NCBI GenBank assembly: GCA_946543495.1
Contig: CAMNLS010000021.1
Coordinates: 1 to 11,897, forward strand
DNA from: an uncultured Selenomonadales bacterium
Lineage (GTDB): Bacteria; Bacillota; Negativicutes; Selenomonadales; Selenomonadaceae
Length of the DNA: 11,897 bases
Reading direction: 5' to 3'
Made by a program: the position numbers and the translations under genes. The notes below the pieces were generated by a model that ran no database searches, was not told the DNA's origin, and was given only the letters and a program-made list of their open reading frames with translations. Below, piece by piece: positions 1 to 5,727 of this stretch; the first letter of the stretch is position 1; every line of letters starts with the position of its first letter.

Positions 1-430
1 ACGCCTCGAAGTTATAATAATCCGTCTCGACTTCGGGACCTTCCTCGACGCTGTAACCCATGCTCACGAAAATTTCTTTCACGCGGTTAAGCGTCAACGT
101 CAACGGGTGAAGGTGCCCTTCATGGACGCGGCGACCGGGTAAGGTTACGTCGATTTTCTCCGACGCCAATTTACTTTGAAGCTCCGCCGCCTTGAGTGAC
201 GAATTTTTTTCTGCGATGAGCTGTTCAATCGCGGCGCGTGCTTCGTTGACGAGTTTGCCGACAATCGGACGCTCCTCCGCCGTAAGTTGATTCATGCCGC
301 GCAATAAACTTGTAAGTTCACCTTTCTTGCCCAAGAACTTAACGCGCACATCGTCAAGCTCTTTAAGGTTAGACGCTTCATTAATTGCCTCGCCCGCACG
401 ATTGCGCAGGTCTTTTATTTTTTGTTCCAT
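1..430 (-). CDS. pheS: Phenylalanyl-tRNA synthetase alpha subunit, N-terminal part (runs off the window)
   Basis: This gene encodes the catalytic alpha subunit of the cytoplasmic alpha2beta2 enzyme that charges tRNA-Phe with phenylalanine. About 143 residues are visible. Residues 1-90 are the charged helical N-terminal arm (starts MEQKIKDLRNRAGEAINEA, then FLGKKGELTSLLRGM), which in the family forms the tRNA-binding coiled coil. It is followed by the conserved entry to the class II catalytic domain (VTLPGRR, GHLHPLTLTLNRVKEIFVSM, GPEVETDYYNFEA). The ATG at 430 is preceded by AAGGAGG eight bases upstream. The gene lies downstream of, and on the same strand as, the DUF1858 gene, but a terminator separates them. 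No T-box leader is visible. The identification rests on the characteristic motif order and is firm; pheT would be expected just outside the window on the left. Confidence 0.96.
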   Translation of the reverse strand, partial: MEQKIKDLRNRAGEAINEASNLKELDDVRVKFLGKKGELTSLLRGMNQLTAEERPIVGKLVNEARAAIEQLIAEKNSSLKAAELQSKLASEKIDVTLPGRRVHEGHLHPLTLTLNRVKEIFVSMGYSVEEGPEVETDYYNFEA

Positions 431-454
431 TAACAATCCTCCTTTTGCGTAACT

Positions 455-483
455 AAGCTAACACACGCTGATTAATATTGCAA
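455..483 (-). promoter_or_regulatory. Weak candidate promoter for pheS
   Basis: On the minus strand a TTGCAA box (478-483) and a TAGCTT box (455-460) are separated by 17 bases, just upstream of the pheS ribosome binding site. The -10 box is poor (3 of 6 consensus bases). The leader would be only about 20 bases long, which leaves no room for a T-box. Placement after the upstream terminator makes a promoter here necessary, but this exact pair is a guess. Confidence 0.35.
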
Positions 484-487
484 GCGG

Positions 488-524
488 AAATAAAAGAAAG
501 GAGCATTCCCCTTTGAGAATGCTC
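488..524 (-). terminator. Rho-independent terminator after the DUF1858 gene
   Basis: An 8-bp perfect stem (GAGCATTC, 501-508, with GAATGCTC, 517-524) encloses an 8-base loop. On the minus strand it is followed by the U-rich run CTTTCTTTTATTT. It lies 130 bases past the DUF1858 stop codon and before pheS, so it would separate the two transcripts. Confidence 0.75.
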
Positions 525-654
525 TAAAATCAAGTCGTAAGTTTTTTATGACAAGCACGGCATCGCCTCCGTCGCTGTAAATAATTCCTCCGTCATTAAC
601 GTAACCTTCATATCCTTCGGAATTTCTGTAGTAGTGACTGCCGTTGACAGGATA

Positions 655-894
655 TTATTTAGCCGCAACGCCAGCAAGTTCAGCTTCAGCCTCGTCGGAA
701 GCCGCCGCGACTTCGTTAAGAGCCTCGACAAGCTTATCAGGGTCAATGCCATGAACAAGCGCGCCTTCTTCGATGTTCTCGAATTGCGCCGCATGACAGC
801 CAAAGCAACCCATGCCCGCATACATGAAAACCATCATGGTATCGGGATAACGCTGAACGACTTCGATTATGTTCATGTCTTTAGTAATCTTCAT
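655..894 (-). CDS. DUF1858 domain protein (hybrid-cluster-associated redox disulfide family)
   Basis: This is a small soluble protein of 79 residues with the DUF1858 layout. An N-terminal MKITKDMNIIEVVQRYPDT segment is followed by a glycine-rich turn with a CxxC pair (GMGCFGCHAA, Cys30 and Cys33), then a short helix (DPDKLVEALNEV) and an Ala/Glu-rich tail. In the family the CxxC is thought to be a redox-active disulfide, and members often sit near hybrid-cluster or redox genes. Its reaction is not known, and no such neighbour is present here. The ATG at 894 is chosen because AAAGGAGG lies just upstream. A longer open frame to 1002 would read through the promoter and that ribosome binding site. 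It is monocistronic, with its own promoter and terminator. Confidence 0.85.
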   Translation of the reverse strand: MKITKDMNIIEVVQRYPDTMMVFMYAGMGCFGCHAAQFENIEEGALVHGIDPDKLVEALNEVAAASDEAEAELAGVAAK

Positions 895-922
895 AAAAAA
901 TTCCTCCTTTGAATTGCCGCAA

Positions 923-950
923 ATTATATCACCTAAAGACTTAGCGTCAA
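923..950 (-). promoter_or_regulatory. Sigma-A type promoter of the DUF1858 gene
   Basis: On the minus strand TTGACG (945-950) and a perfect TATAAT (923-928) are 16 bases apart. The -10 box is 28 bases upstream of the DUF1858 start codon, which leaves a short leader carrying the AAAGGAGG site. Confidence 0.8.
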
Positions 951-973
951 TGAATTTCGGCTGAAAAAATTTT

Positions 974-1002
974 TTGAGAAACCTAAAGGAAATTTTTACC
1001 AT
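974..1002 (+). promoter_or_regulatory. Candidate promoter for rsmH-ftsL
   Basis: TTGAGA (974-979) and TACCAT (997-1002) are 17 bases apart, about 40 bases before the rsmH start. The boxes match the consensus at 5 and 4 of 6 positions. It would diverge from the DUF1858 promoter in the same 144-base gap. No mraZ gene or MraZ-type repeated box is visible upstream. Confidence 0.45.
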
Positions 1003-1038
1003 AGGGCGAATAGGATTTCAAAACGATTTAAGGAGCGA

Positions 1039-2013
1039 GTGAACTTGAAATTTCAGCACAAAAGCGTTATGCTAGCCGAAGTTTTAAACGCGCTCGACAT
1101 TAAACCGAACGGAATCTATCTTGATTGTACCTTGGGGGGCGGAGGACACGCACGGGCTATCGGTGAACGACTGAACGCGGGCGGCTTGCTTATCGGCATT
1201 GACCAAGACGAAGACGCAATCAACGCCGCTACAGAAAATTTATCGGGCTTAGCTTGCAACGTAAAGATTGTGCGCGGCAACTTCAGCGAACTCGACACAA
1301 TCCTCGACGATTTGGGCATTGATGAGCTTGACGGCGTAACCTTCGACCTCGGTGTTTCCTCCTATCAGATTGACACGGCTCAGCGCGGCTTCTCTTATAT
1401 GAACAATGCCCCGCTTGATATGCGCATGGATAGACGACGAATTTTGACGGCACGTGACGTGATTAACAGCTACGACGAAGACCGCTTGATAAAAATTTTC
1501 CGCGAATATGGTGAGGAACGCTTTGCAAAAAGAATTGCCGCCGCCCTTTGTCGTCAAAGAAAAATCGCCGCGCTTGAGACGACTGGCGAACTCGTCAAGC
1601 TGATTGAACAGACCGTTCCGCGAACTAAAAACGGCGGTCATCCTGCCAAAAGAATTTTCCAGGCGATTAGAATTGAAGTCAACGGCGAACTCGAAATTTT
1701 AGCCGACTCAATAAAAAAAGCCGTCAACAGGTTGAAACCCGGCGGACGGCTTGCGGTGATAACTTTCCATTCGCTCGAAGATAGAATCATTAAAGAGACG
1801 CTCAAGACGCTTGCTCAAGGTTGCATTTGCCCAAAGAATTTCCCCGTGTGCGTCTGCAATCACAAAGCAACGTTAAAAATACTCGGCAAGGCTCACACGC
1901 CTTCGCCCGAAGAAATCGAACTCAACAGCCGCGCAAAGTCAGCTAAACTGCGCATCGCCGAAAAAATTCTTGATGAGACTTCAAAGGAGGAATACCATGA
2001 CAATAAAACGTAA
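1039..2013 (+). CDS. rsmH: 16S rRNA (cytosine(1402)-N(4))-methyltransferase
   Basis: RsmH (MraW) methylates N4 of C1402 in the decoding site of 16S rRNA using S-adenosylmethionine. Counting from the GTG, the SAM-binding glycine motif is YLDCTLGGGGHA (27-38), followed by the acidic GIDQDEDA (53-60). The family signatures FDLGVSSYQID (102-112), RGFSY, KRIFQAIRIEVN (204-215), GGRLAVITFHSLEDRI (235-250) and the C-terminal SRAKSAKLRIAEK all follow. The paired cysteines CxC...CxC (262-273) are usual for Firmicutes members. Length 324 fits the family. The GTG at 1039 is only 3 bases from AAGGAG; a TTG at 1045 has better spacing (9 bases) and would give MKFQHKSVML, closer to family starts, so the true start may be 1045. 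It overlaps ftsL by 17 bases. Confidence 0.96.
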   Translation: MNLKFQHKSVMLAEVLNALDIKPNGIYLDCTLGGGGHARAIGERLNAGGLLIGIDQDEDAINAATENLSGLACNVKIVRGNFSELDTILDDLGIDELDGVTFDLGVSSYQIDTAQRGFSYMNNAPLDMRMDRRRILTARDVINSYDEDRLIKIFREYGEERFAKRIAAALCRQRKIAALETTGELVKLIEQTVPRTKNGGHPAKRIFQAIRIEVNGELEILADSIKKAVNRLKPGGRLAVITFHSLEDRIIKETLKTLAQGCICPKNFPVCVCNHKATLKILGKAHTPSPEEIELNSRAKSAKLRIAEKILDETSKEEYHDNKT

Positions 2014-2356
2014 AGAACAAACCTCAGCACAACGCGAGACCGCCGCGCATGAAGCCGAATTGACATTGATTAAAGGTCGCCCACGCCTCAATCACCTGCT
2101 AAGGTCGCGTTGCCGCATCGCCTTTGTCGTCTTCGCGGTATTGGCTATGGCAGTCGTGATACGTAGCGGAATCAGCGCAAGCCGCGGTTATGCATTGGTC
2201 GCCACGCAAACTCAAGCTCAACAATTAGAACTGGAAAACGAACGACTGCGCGTTGAAATCGCTCAACTCAAGTCGCCGCAGAGGATAAAGCAAATCGCTG
2301 AAGACGAGCTGGGAATGATCGTCCCGCGCAAGATGTACTTTTCACACGAGAGATAA
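1997..2356 (+). CDS. ftsL: FtsL/DivIC-type cell division protein
   Basis: This is a 119-residue bitopic membrane protein of the divisome. Residues 1-40 are a basic cytoplasmic segment and about 41-58 a single transmembrane helix (IAFVVFAVLAMAVVI). Residues 65-95 are a periplasmic heptad-like coiled coil (QLELENERLRVEIAQLKSP), then RIKQIAEDELGMIVP, the typical end of this family. In the family it partners DivIC/FtsB and FtsQ/DivIB to activate septal peptidoglycan synthesis. The ATG at 1997 follows AAAGGAGG by six bases; upstream in-frame ATGs lie inside rsmH and lack a site. Gene order rsmH-ftsL is the classical start of the dcw cluster, but no pbp/ftsI gene follows: a terminator starts seven bases after the stop. 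The sequence alone does not fully separate FtsL from DivIC; the position after rsmH favours FtsL. Confidence 0.88.
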   Translation: MTIKRKEQTSAQRETAAHEAELTLIKGRPRLNHLLRSRCRIAFVVFAVLAMAVVIRSGISASRGYALVATQTQAQQLELENERLRVEIAQLKSPQRIKQIAEDELGMIVPRKMYFSHER

Positions 2357-2362
2357 CCAATC

Positions 2363-2406
2363 AAAAAAAACTCCTTCACGCCGAAAGGCACGGAGGAGTT
2401 TTTTTA
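2363..2406. terminator. Bidirectional terminator between ftsL and the TerD-like gene
   Basis: The stem pairs AACTCCTTC with GGAGGAGTT, with a small internal AC/AC loop, then GCC-GAAA-GGC closed by a GAAA tetraloop. A run of eight A (2363-2370) lies on the left and a run of T (2399-2405) on the right. It can therefore end ftsL transcription on the plus strand and the convergent 2417-4372 transcript on the minus strand. Confidence 0.9.
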
Positions 2407-2416
2407 TTGCTCTAAA

Positions 2417-4372
2417 TCATTTGGCGAACAATCCGAGCAGAATATCTTTAGTGACTTCGGCGGGGTCAAGGTTAATGTCGCTGTCGGCGGCGTCGCTCAC
2501 GAAGATTGCGTCGGCTCGTTCCAAAATCGCGGTCAAGCTCAACGCCGATTCAAAGCTTGCGTTCATAGCCGCGATAACCTTATTGGTCAGCTCGTCACTG
2601 CGGGCAACGATTCTAGTCCCCGTGTTCCCAGAAGAAAAATAAAACTTCTTCGCGCCGTCCGCGTCGGAGGAAAGAAAGCCAAGAAACATTTGCCCTTCCA
2701 AAATTTCATTGGGCACGCAGAAAGCAAGCTCGTGCGAATCAATCAGATATTGCTTGTCGATACTGTCTTGAGTCACGTCGCCGAAAATCAACTTGAACGG
2801 CACGGACGCATTGTTTTGATTATAGTTGTAGGTGTAGTTGTTAAGGTTAATCATCATCAATTCATCAGTCACGGACTCGCCGACAAAGAAAGCCTCAGTC
2901 GCTCCGCCGCGTGCAATCGGCGCATCAGTCATGTCGCCCGAAAAGATTACCTTGCGTTCCCGCGTGTCGATGAAGTTGTCGCCTATAAAGTCATTATGCC
3001 AGCCGATGTCGCGTTTAGATGAGTTTAAGTGCAAATCCAAATCCACGCGCACTTCCCGACCAGCGTCAAGGAGATTAAACCAGTGCACGCCGACCACGAC
3101 GGAATTTTTCTCGAAGGTATACGACGAGCCGCAGGGAATGTTGCCGACAAATTTTTTCTCGCTGATGGGCGCGGCATAGTTGAAACGTTCGGGGATATAA
3201 AACTTTTTGCCGCCGACGTTCGGGCGAATATCATCGGCAATCGAATTAATAATCACGTCAAGAACCGTTGAGGCGTCGAAGGTCAAGCCGCCGCGATAAT
3301 CGTCCGTGAAAGCTTTGCCGTTGCGAATGTTATAGACGATACTGGCGGGCGCGGCTTGTCGATAGAGCAGAGCATTGGCAAGCGAAACTTTTCTATAAGT
3401 CGTGACGTTGGCAAGCTCACGGCTAAGGCGGTCAAGGTCGACGGACGCGGCGGAAGTCAACTGCTCAAGAAACTTCGGCGGCGTGGGCTTATGATAACGG
3501 TCAGCGAGCTTGCGCATTTTGTTTATCGTGGACTTCATGTAAGCGGAATGAGGCTTGAACGCTAACCAGAGCGGCTTGAACCTGTGAAAGATACTTGCCA
3601 GCTTGCTAAGCCCATTCTGTTTAATGTAGCGTGCAAAGAGGTCGTCAAAGCTCGTGTCGGCGTTCCGTAAGGCGTCGAGGGTTGCCTTGTCTTTAATCAG
3701 CAAGGTTAAGCCGTTCGCCTTATAAATCATGTAGCGCAGGAATTGCACAGGGTCGGCGGGCAGAATGTTAAGCAGGTCACAGAGGCGCACGGCAAATTCT
3801 TTGTTAGGCACGTCGTCGACGTTAAGTTCAATGTCGAGGAACTTTATCACGGCGGCGAGGTCGTCTAGCGTTTCATTGGAGAGAGCCGCGCCCGATTGAA
3901 TCAACTTAACCGCGCGGGCTTTAACGTCGTCAATGCCAATCGCGTCAATGACTGTGACTTTCACGGGCTTAGCGTCGGCGGGCAACTCAAGCGCGTCGTT
4001 GGGAATGTAAACAAGTTCCCTGTCGAAGATACCCAAATCCTCCATGCCATAAGTCGACATGTAGTGCAGGAGCTTATTGACTAAAATTTTTTGCGGTGTG
4101 AGTTCGGCGACCGTCCGAAAAGATTTGTAGAAGCCGCGATTCAATTCAAAGATGTTGTAGCCGAACTTGTCTTTAAGGAAGTCGAAGAGTTCAGCGGCGG
4201 CGACGCACGGACAAACTTTGAACGCTGTCTCCGTGATGAAGAAACCGTTTGCAAGATTCCGTTCGTTGTCGAGGGTGTACGCGAGAAAAGTTTTGTCTTC
4301 GAGGTTGGGCGCGGCTTTGAACAGACTAAGCACGGCTTGCACAAATCGGAACGTCTCGTAAGTTGATTTCAT
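2417..4372 (-). CDS. Large uncharacterised protein with TerD-like C-terminal region
   Basis: I do not recognise this 651-residue protein with certainty. It has no signal peptide or transmembrane helix and looks cytosolic. Residues 1-420 are mostly helical, with a dense run of helices at 100-300. Residues about 424-535 have the look of a TerD-type beta sandwich: SVVVGVHWF (424-432), VRVDLDLHL (441-449), GWHNDF (457-462), VIFSGDMTDAP (475-485), GGATEAFFV (489-497) and MINLNNYTYN (507-516). The same motif order occurs in the MXAN_6230/SCO0854 proteins linked to tellurium-resistance-type gene sets. Those carry a C-terminal RING-like region, which I do not see here: the tail (600-651) has no cysteines. 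No ter genes lie nearby. The ATG at 4372 follows AAGGAGG with seven bases between. It is monocistronic from a consensus promoter, with an unusual ~170-base leader. Function unknown; the family link is inference from remembered motifs. Confidence 0.85.
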   Translation of the reverse strand: MKSTYETFRFVQAVLSLFKAAPNLEDKTFLAYTLDNERNLANGFFITETAFKVCPCVAAAELFDFLKDKFGYNIFELNRGFYKSFRTVAELTPQKILVNKLLHYMSTYGMEDLGIFDRELVYIPNDALELPADAKPVKVTVIDAIGIDDVKARAVKLIQSGAALSNETLDDLAAVIKFLDIELNVDDVPNKEFAVRLCDLLNILPADPVQFLRYMIYKANGLTLLIKDKATLDALRNADTSFDDLFARYIKQNGLSKLASIFHRFKPLWLAFKPHSAYMKSTINKMRKLADRYHKPTPPKFLEQLTSAASVDLDRLSRELANVTTYRKVSLANALLYRQAAPASIVYNIRNGKAFTDDYRGGLTFDASTVLDVIINSIADDIRPNVGGKKFYIPERFNYAAPISEKKFVGNIPCGSSYTFEKNSVVVGVHWFNLLDAGREVRVDLDLHLNSSKRDIGWHNDFIGDNFIDTRERKVIFSGDMTDAPIARGGATEAFFVGESVTDELMMINLNNYTYNYNQNNASVPFKLIFGDVTQDSIDKQYLIDSHELAFCVPNEILEGQMFLGFLSSDADGAKKFYFSSGNTGTRIVARSDELTNKVIAAMNASFESALSLTAILERADAIFVSDAADSDINLDPAEVTKDILLGLFAK

Positions 4373-4397
4373 GTTAGAGCCTCCTTAACAAAGAACA

Positions 4398-4425
4398 AGG
4401 GCAGTCAAGCGACCGCCCCTGCCCT
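4398..4425 (-). promoter_or_regulatory. Leader hairpin just before the TerD-like gene (possible attenuator)
   Basis: A perfect 7-bp stem (AGGGCAG 4398-4404 with CTGCCCT 4419-4425) has a 14-base GC-rich loop. On the minus strand it is followed directly by UUGUUCUUUGUU and then the AAGGAGG of the gene. A second GC-rich element (CCCGCCGGG) abuts it upstream. The stem plus U-rich run resembles a weak intrinsic terminator in the 5' leader, but the run is interrupted by G and C. Confidence 0.4.
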
Positions 4426-4483
4426 CCCGGCGGGAAGTAGAATTTTAAAGCTTGCGTTTTCACAAACAGGAACTTCCTTTGCC

Positions 4484-4516
4484 GTTTCAATCCCCGCATC
4501 CCATACAGGGCGCGAC
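4484..4516 (-). repeat. Solitary type I-C-like CRISPR repeat in the leader of the TerD-like gene
   Basis: On the minus strand this 33-base segment begins GTCGCGCCCTGTATGGG and ends GGGGATTGAAAC. Type I-C repeats have the frame GTCGC-n-CCC...GGG-n-GCGT-GGATTGAAAC over 32 bases. Here the stem is kept (GCGCCC against GGGATGC with one bulged A), there is one extra base, and T is changed to G before GGATTGAAAC. No second copy occurs within spacer distance or elsewhere in the window, and no cas gene is present. It lies about 30 bases downstream of the predicted transcription start. It may be a relic of a lost array, a relic leader-repeat junction, or a repurposed Cas5d processing site. Confidence 0.65.
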
Positions 4517-4551
4517 GCCAATAAAGCGTTTCTGACTTATCCTGTGACTCA

Positions 4552-4579
4552 ATTATATTAGTTGTTTTCAAATTGTCAA
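4552..4579 (-). promoter_or_regulatory. Consensus sigma-A promoter of the TerD-like gene
   Basis: On the minus strand a perfect TTGACA (4574-4579) and a perfect TATAAT (4552-4557) are 16 bases apart. The -35 box overlaps the stop codon of the deaminase-like gene (4576-4578). The start codon is about 180 bases downstream, so the transcript would have a long structured leader. Confidence 0.88.
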
Positions 4580-4968
4580 TCGCGGAGGCGTGACTTGTAA
4601 GGGATAAAATCCTCAAGCTTCATGACTTTGGTATTGCCCTTCATATCAGCCAAGATAATTTCTTTGACGTTGAACTCAAGCAGGAACTTATAACTTAGTT
4701 CGTTGGGCATGTAAGTGCCGTCAATGTCGGCGACAACTGAAATGGCGTCGAATTCGCGCTTGCCTTCGCTAATAGCCTTAGCCATGACGACGACTTCAGC
4801 GGGCAATTTGTATTCGGGGATAACGCTGTCAATCGAACAGCCGCTATAAAGTGTGCCGTCCGCCGCCAAGAGACAAGCCCCCGCAGCAATGGTGCCGTGT
4901 TCAACGTAAGCATTGCGCATGGCATCTATCGCCGTCCGAACAATCGTATCAGTAATATCGTAATTCAT
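4576..4968 (-). CDS. Cytidine deaminase homologue lacking the zinc ligands (probable pseudoenzyme)
   Basis: The 130-residue length and fold pattern match tetrameric Cdd: AMRNAYVEHGTIAAGACLLA (16-35), DGTLYSGCSID (37-47), AKAISEGKREFDAISVVADIDG (63-84), LLEFNVKEIILADMKGN (96-112), KLEDFIPY (117-124). The catalytic parts are altered. The family C-A-E motif is Pro56-Ala57-Glu58, keeping only the glutamate. The family P-C-x-x-C motif is Pro88-Asn-Glu-Leu-Ser92, with no cysteine. The substrate-binding N-x-E is Ser45-Ile-Asp47. All three zinc ligands of an active cytidine deaminase are thus missing, and hydrolysis of cytidine is not expected. The frame is intact, with a GAGGAGG site eight bases before the ATG at 4968, so it appears to be maintained as a protein. 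It is probably the last gene of the CYTH-mgtC operon. Confidence 0.85.
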   Translation of the reverse strand: MNYDITDTIVRTAIDAMRNAYVEHGTIAAGACLLAADGTLYSGCSIDSVIPEYKLPAEVVVMAKAISEGKREFDAISVVADIDGTYMPNELSYKFLLEFNVKEIILADMKGNTKVMKLEDFIPYKSRLRD

Positions 4969-4985
4969 TTAAAAACCTCCTCTTT

Positions 4986-5050
4986 TAGGTGGGTAGATTG
5001 GTAGGTGAGTAGGTGGGCAGTACTATAAACCTATCCACCTAATCACCTAC
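4986..5050. repeat. Octamer tandem repeat forming an imperfect palindrome
   Basis: Four direct octamers run from 4986 to 5017: TAGGTGGG, TAGATTGG, TAGGTGAG, TAGGTGGG. After an unrelated stretch (5018-5029) the same unit returns inverted (5030-5050). Bases 5001-5016 pair with 5035-5050 over 16 positions with one mismatch. The element fills the gap between the mgtC-family gene and the deaminase-like gene, and its right end includes the first base of the mgtC stop codon. It would form a strong hairpin in the polycistronic RNA. No U-run follows on either strand, so it is not a terminator. Confidence 0.85.
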
Positions 5051-5715
5051 TAATTAACGTCGACGCTTACGACGCCTTCAATACGCTTGACCGCGTCTAA
5101 AACTATCACGTTCTTTAAGGCGCGGTGATTATAAACTTCCATTTCAATAATCAGCGTGTCGGTTGAGTCTTCGTCCGCCTTGACTTTAACGTCGCGAATC
5201 TTCAACTGCAAATCGTCAATGCAGGAACTAATGTGCATGAGCTGTCCCGGCTTATCCTTCGTGCGAATCGTGATAATTAAATTCTTCTCGTGCATGACCC
5301 ATTCATCAAGCCGCGATAAGGTTCCGAGCGTCGCGAAGATTAAAGCCGTCGTGAAGAGCGCGCCCGAATAGTAGCCCGCGCCCACTGCCAAGCCTACGCC
5401 CGACACTACCCATAGACAAGCCGCCGTCGTTAAGCCCGTGACGGTTAAGCCTTCCTTCATAATTGCGCCCGCGCCCAGAAAACCTATGCCGCTTACAACT
5501 TGCGCTGCTAAACGTGCGGGGTCGGCGTTCGTGCGTCCTTCTACGTTGAAATAAAGAGCCTCGCTCAAAACCATAATCAAGCACGAGCCTAAGCACACAA
5601 GAACATTCGTACGAAGCCCCGCCGTCTTCCTGCGACTTTGCCGCTCGTAACCGATGACGCCGCCCAGAACGCAAGCCAATGTTAATCTCAAAAACAATTC
5701 CCACTCCGAAATCAA
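5050..5715 (-). CDS. MgtC/SapB-family membrane protein
   Basis: This is an integral membrane protein of 221 residues. Several hydrophobic helices span about 7-22, 35-54, 70-86, 95-115 and 118-132. The family core is present: GGVIGYERQ (18-26), KTAGLRTNVLVCLGSC (30-45), VSGIGFLGAGAIMKEG (74-89), GLTTAACLWVVSGVGLAVGAGYY (94-116). Residues 145-221 form a soluble ACT-like domain (IITIRTKDKPGQLMHISSCI...). Relatives of MgtC are linked to growth in low magnesium and, in pathogens, to inhibition of F-type ATP synthase; the role here is unknown. The TTG at 5715 is chosen because AGGTGG ends five bases upstream. A GTG at 5724 lies inside that site and would add three residues. It starts 12 bases after the CYTH stop, so translational coupling is likely. 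The stop codon touches the octamer repeat. Confidence 0.9.
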   Translation of the reverse strand: MISEWELFLRLTLACVLGGVIGYERQSRRKTAGLRTNVLVCLGSCLIMVLSEALYFNVEGRTNADPARLAAQVVSGIGFLGAGAIMKEGLTVTGLTTAACLWVVSGVGLAVGAGYYSGALFTTALIFATLGTLSRLDEWVMHEKNLIITIRTKDKPGQLMHISSCIDDLQLKIRDVKVKADEDSTDTLIIEMEVYNHRALKNVIVLDAVKRIEGVVSVDVN

Positions 5716-5727
5716 ATGCTCCACCTC

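Noticed and set aside
431..540. T-box riboswitch before pheS
   Set aside because: No T-box sequence or antiterminator pair is present. The only hairpin here fits a terminator of the upstream gene, and the space left is too short.
655..1002. Extended 115-residue version of the DUF1858 protein starting at 1002
   Set aside because: It would start upstream of the TTGACG/TATAAT promoter and the AAAGGAGG site. The family's typical N-terminus begins at the ATG at 894.
2421..4366. Several plus-strand open frames of 62-113 codons opposite the TerD-like gene
   Set aside because: They are shadows of the 651-residue minus-strand frame, with no ribosome sites and no recognisable domains.
4373..4580. A true CRISPR array around the repeat-like element
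   Set aside because: No second GGATTGAAAC-type copy occurs at 60-75 base distance on either side, so only a solitary repeat can be claimed.
4374..4616. 80-residue minus-strand open frame across the leader of the TerD-like gene
   Set aside because: It has no ribosome site, its sequence is not protein-like, and it spans the end of the deaminase-like gene, the promoter, the CRISPR-like repeat and the leader hairpins, which explain the region better.
5001..5050. The octamer hairpin as a terminator of the mgtC-family gene
   Set aside because: The stem is strong, but neither side is followed by a run of T, and the deaminase-like gene directly downstream has no clear promoter of its own.
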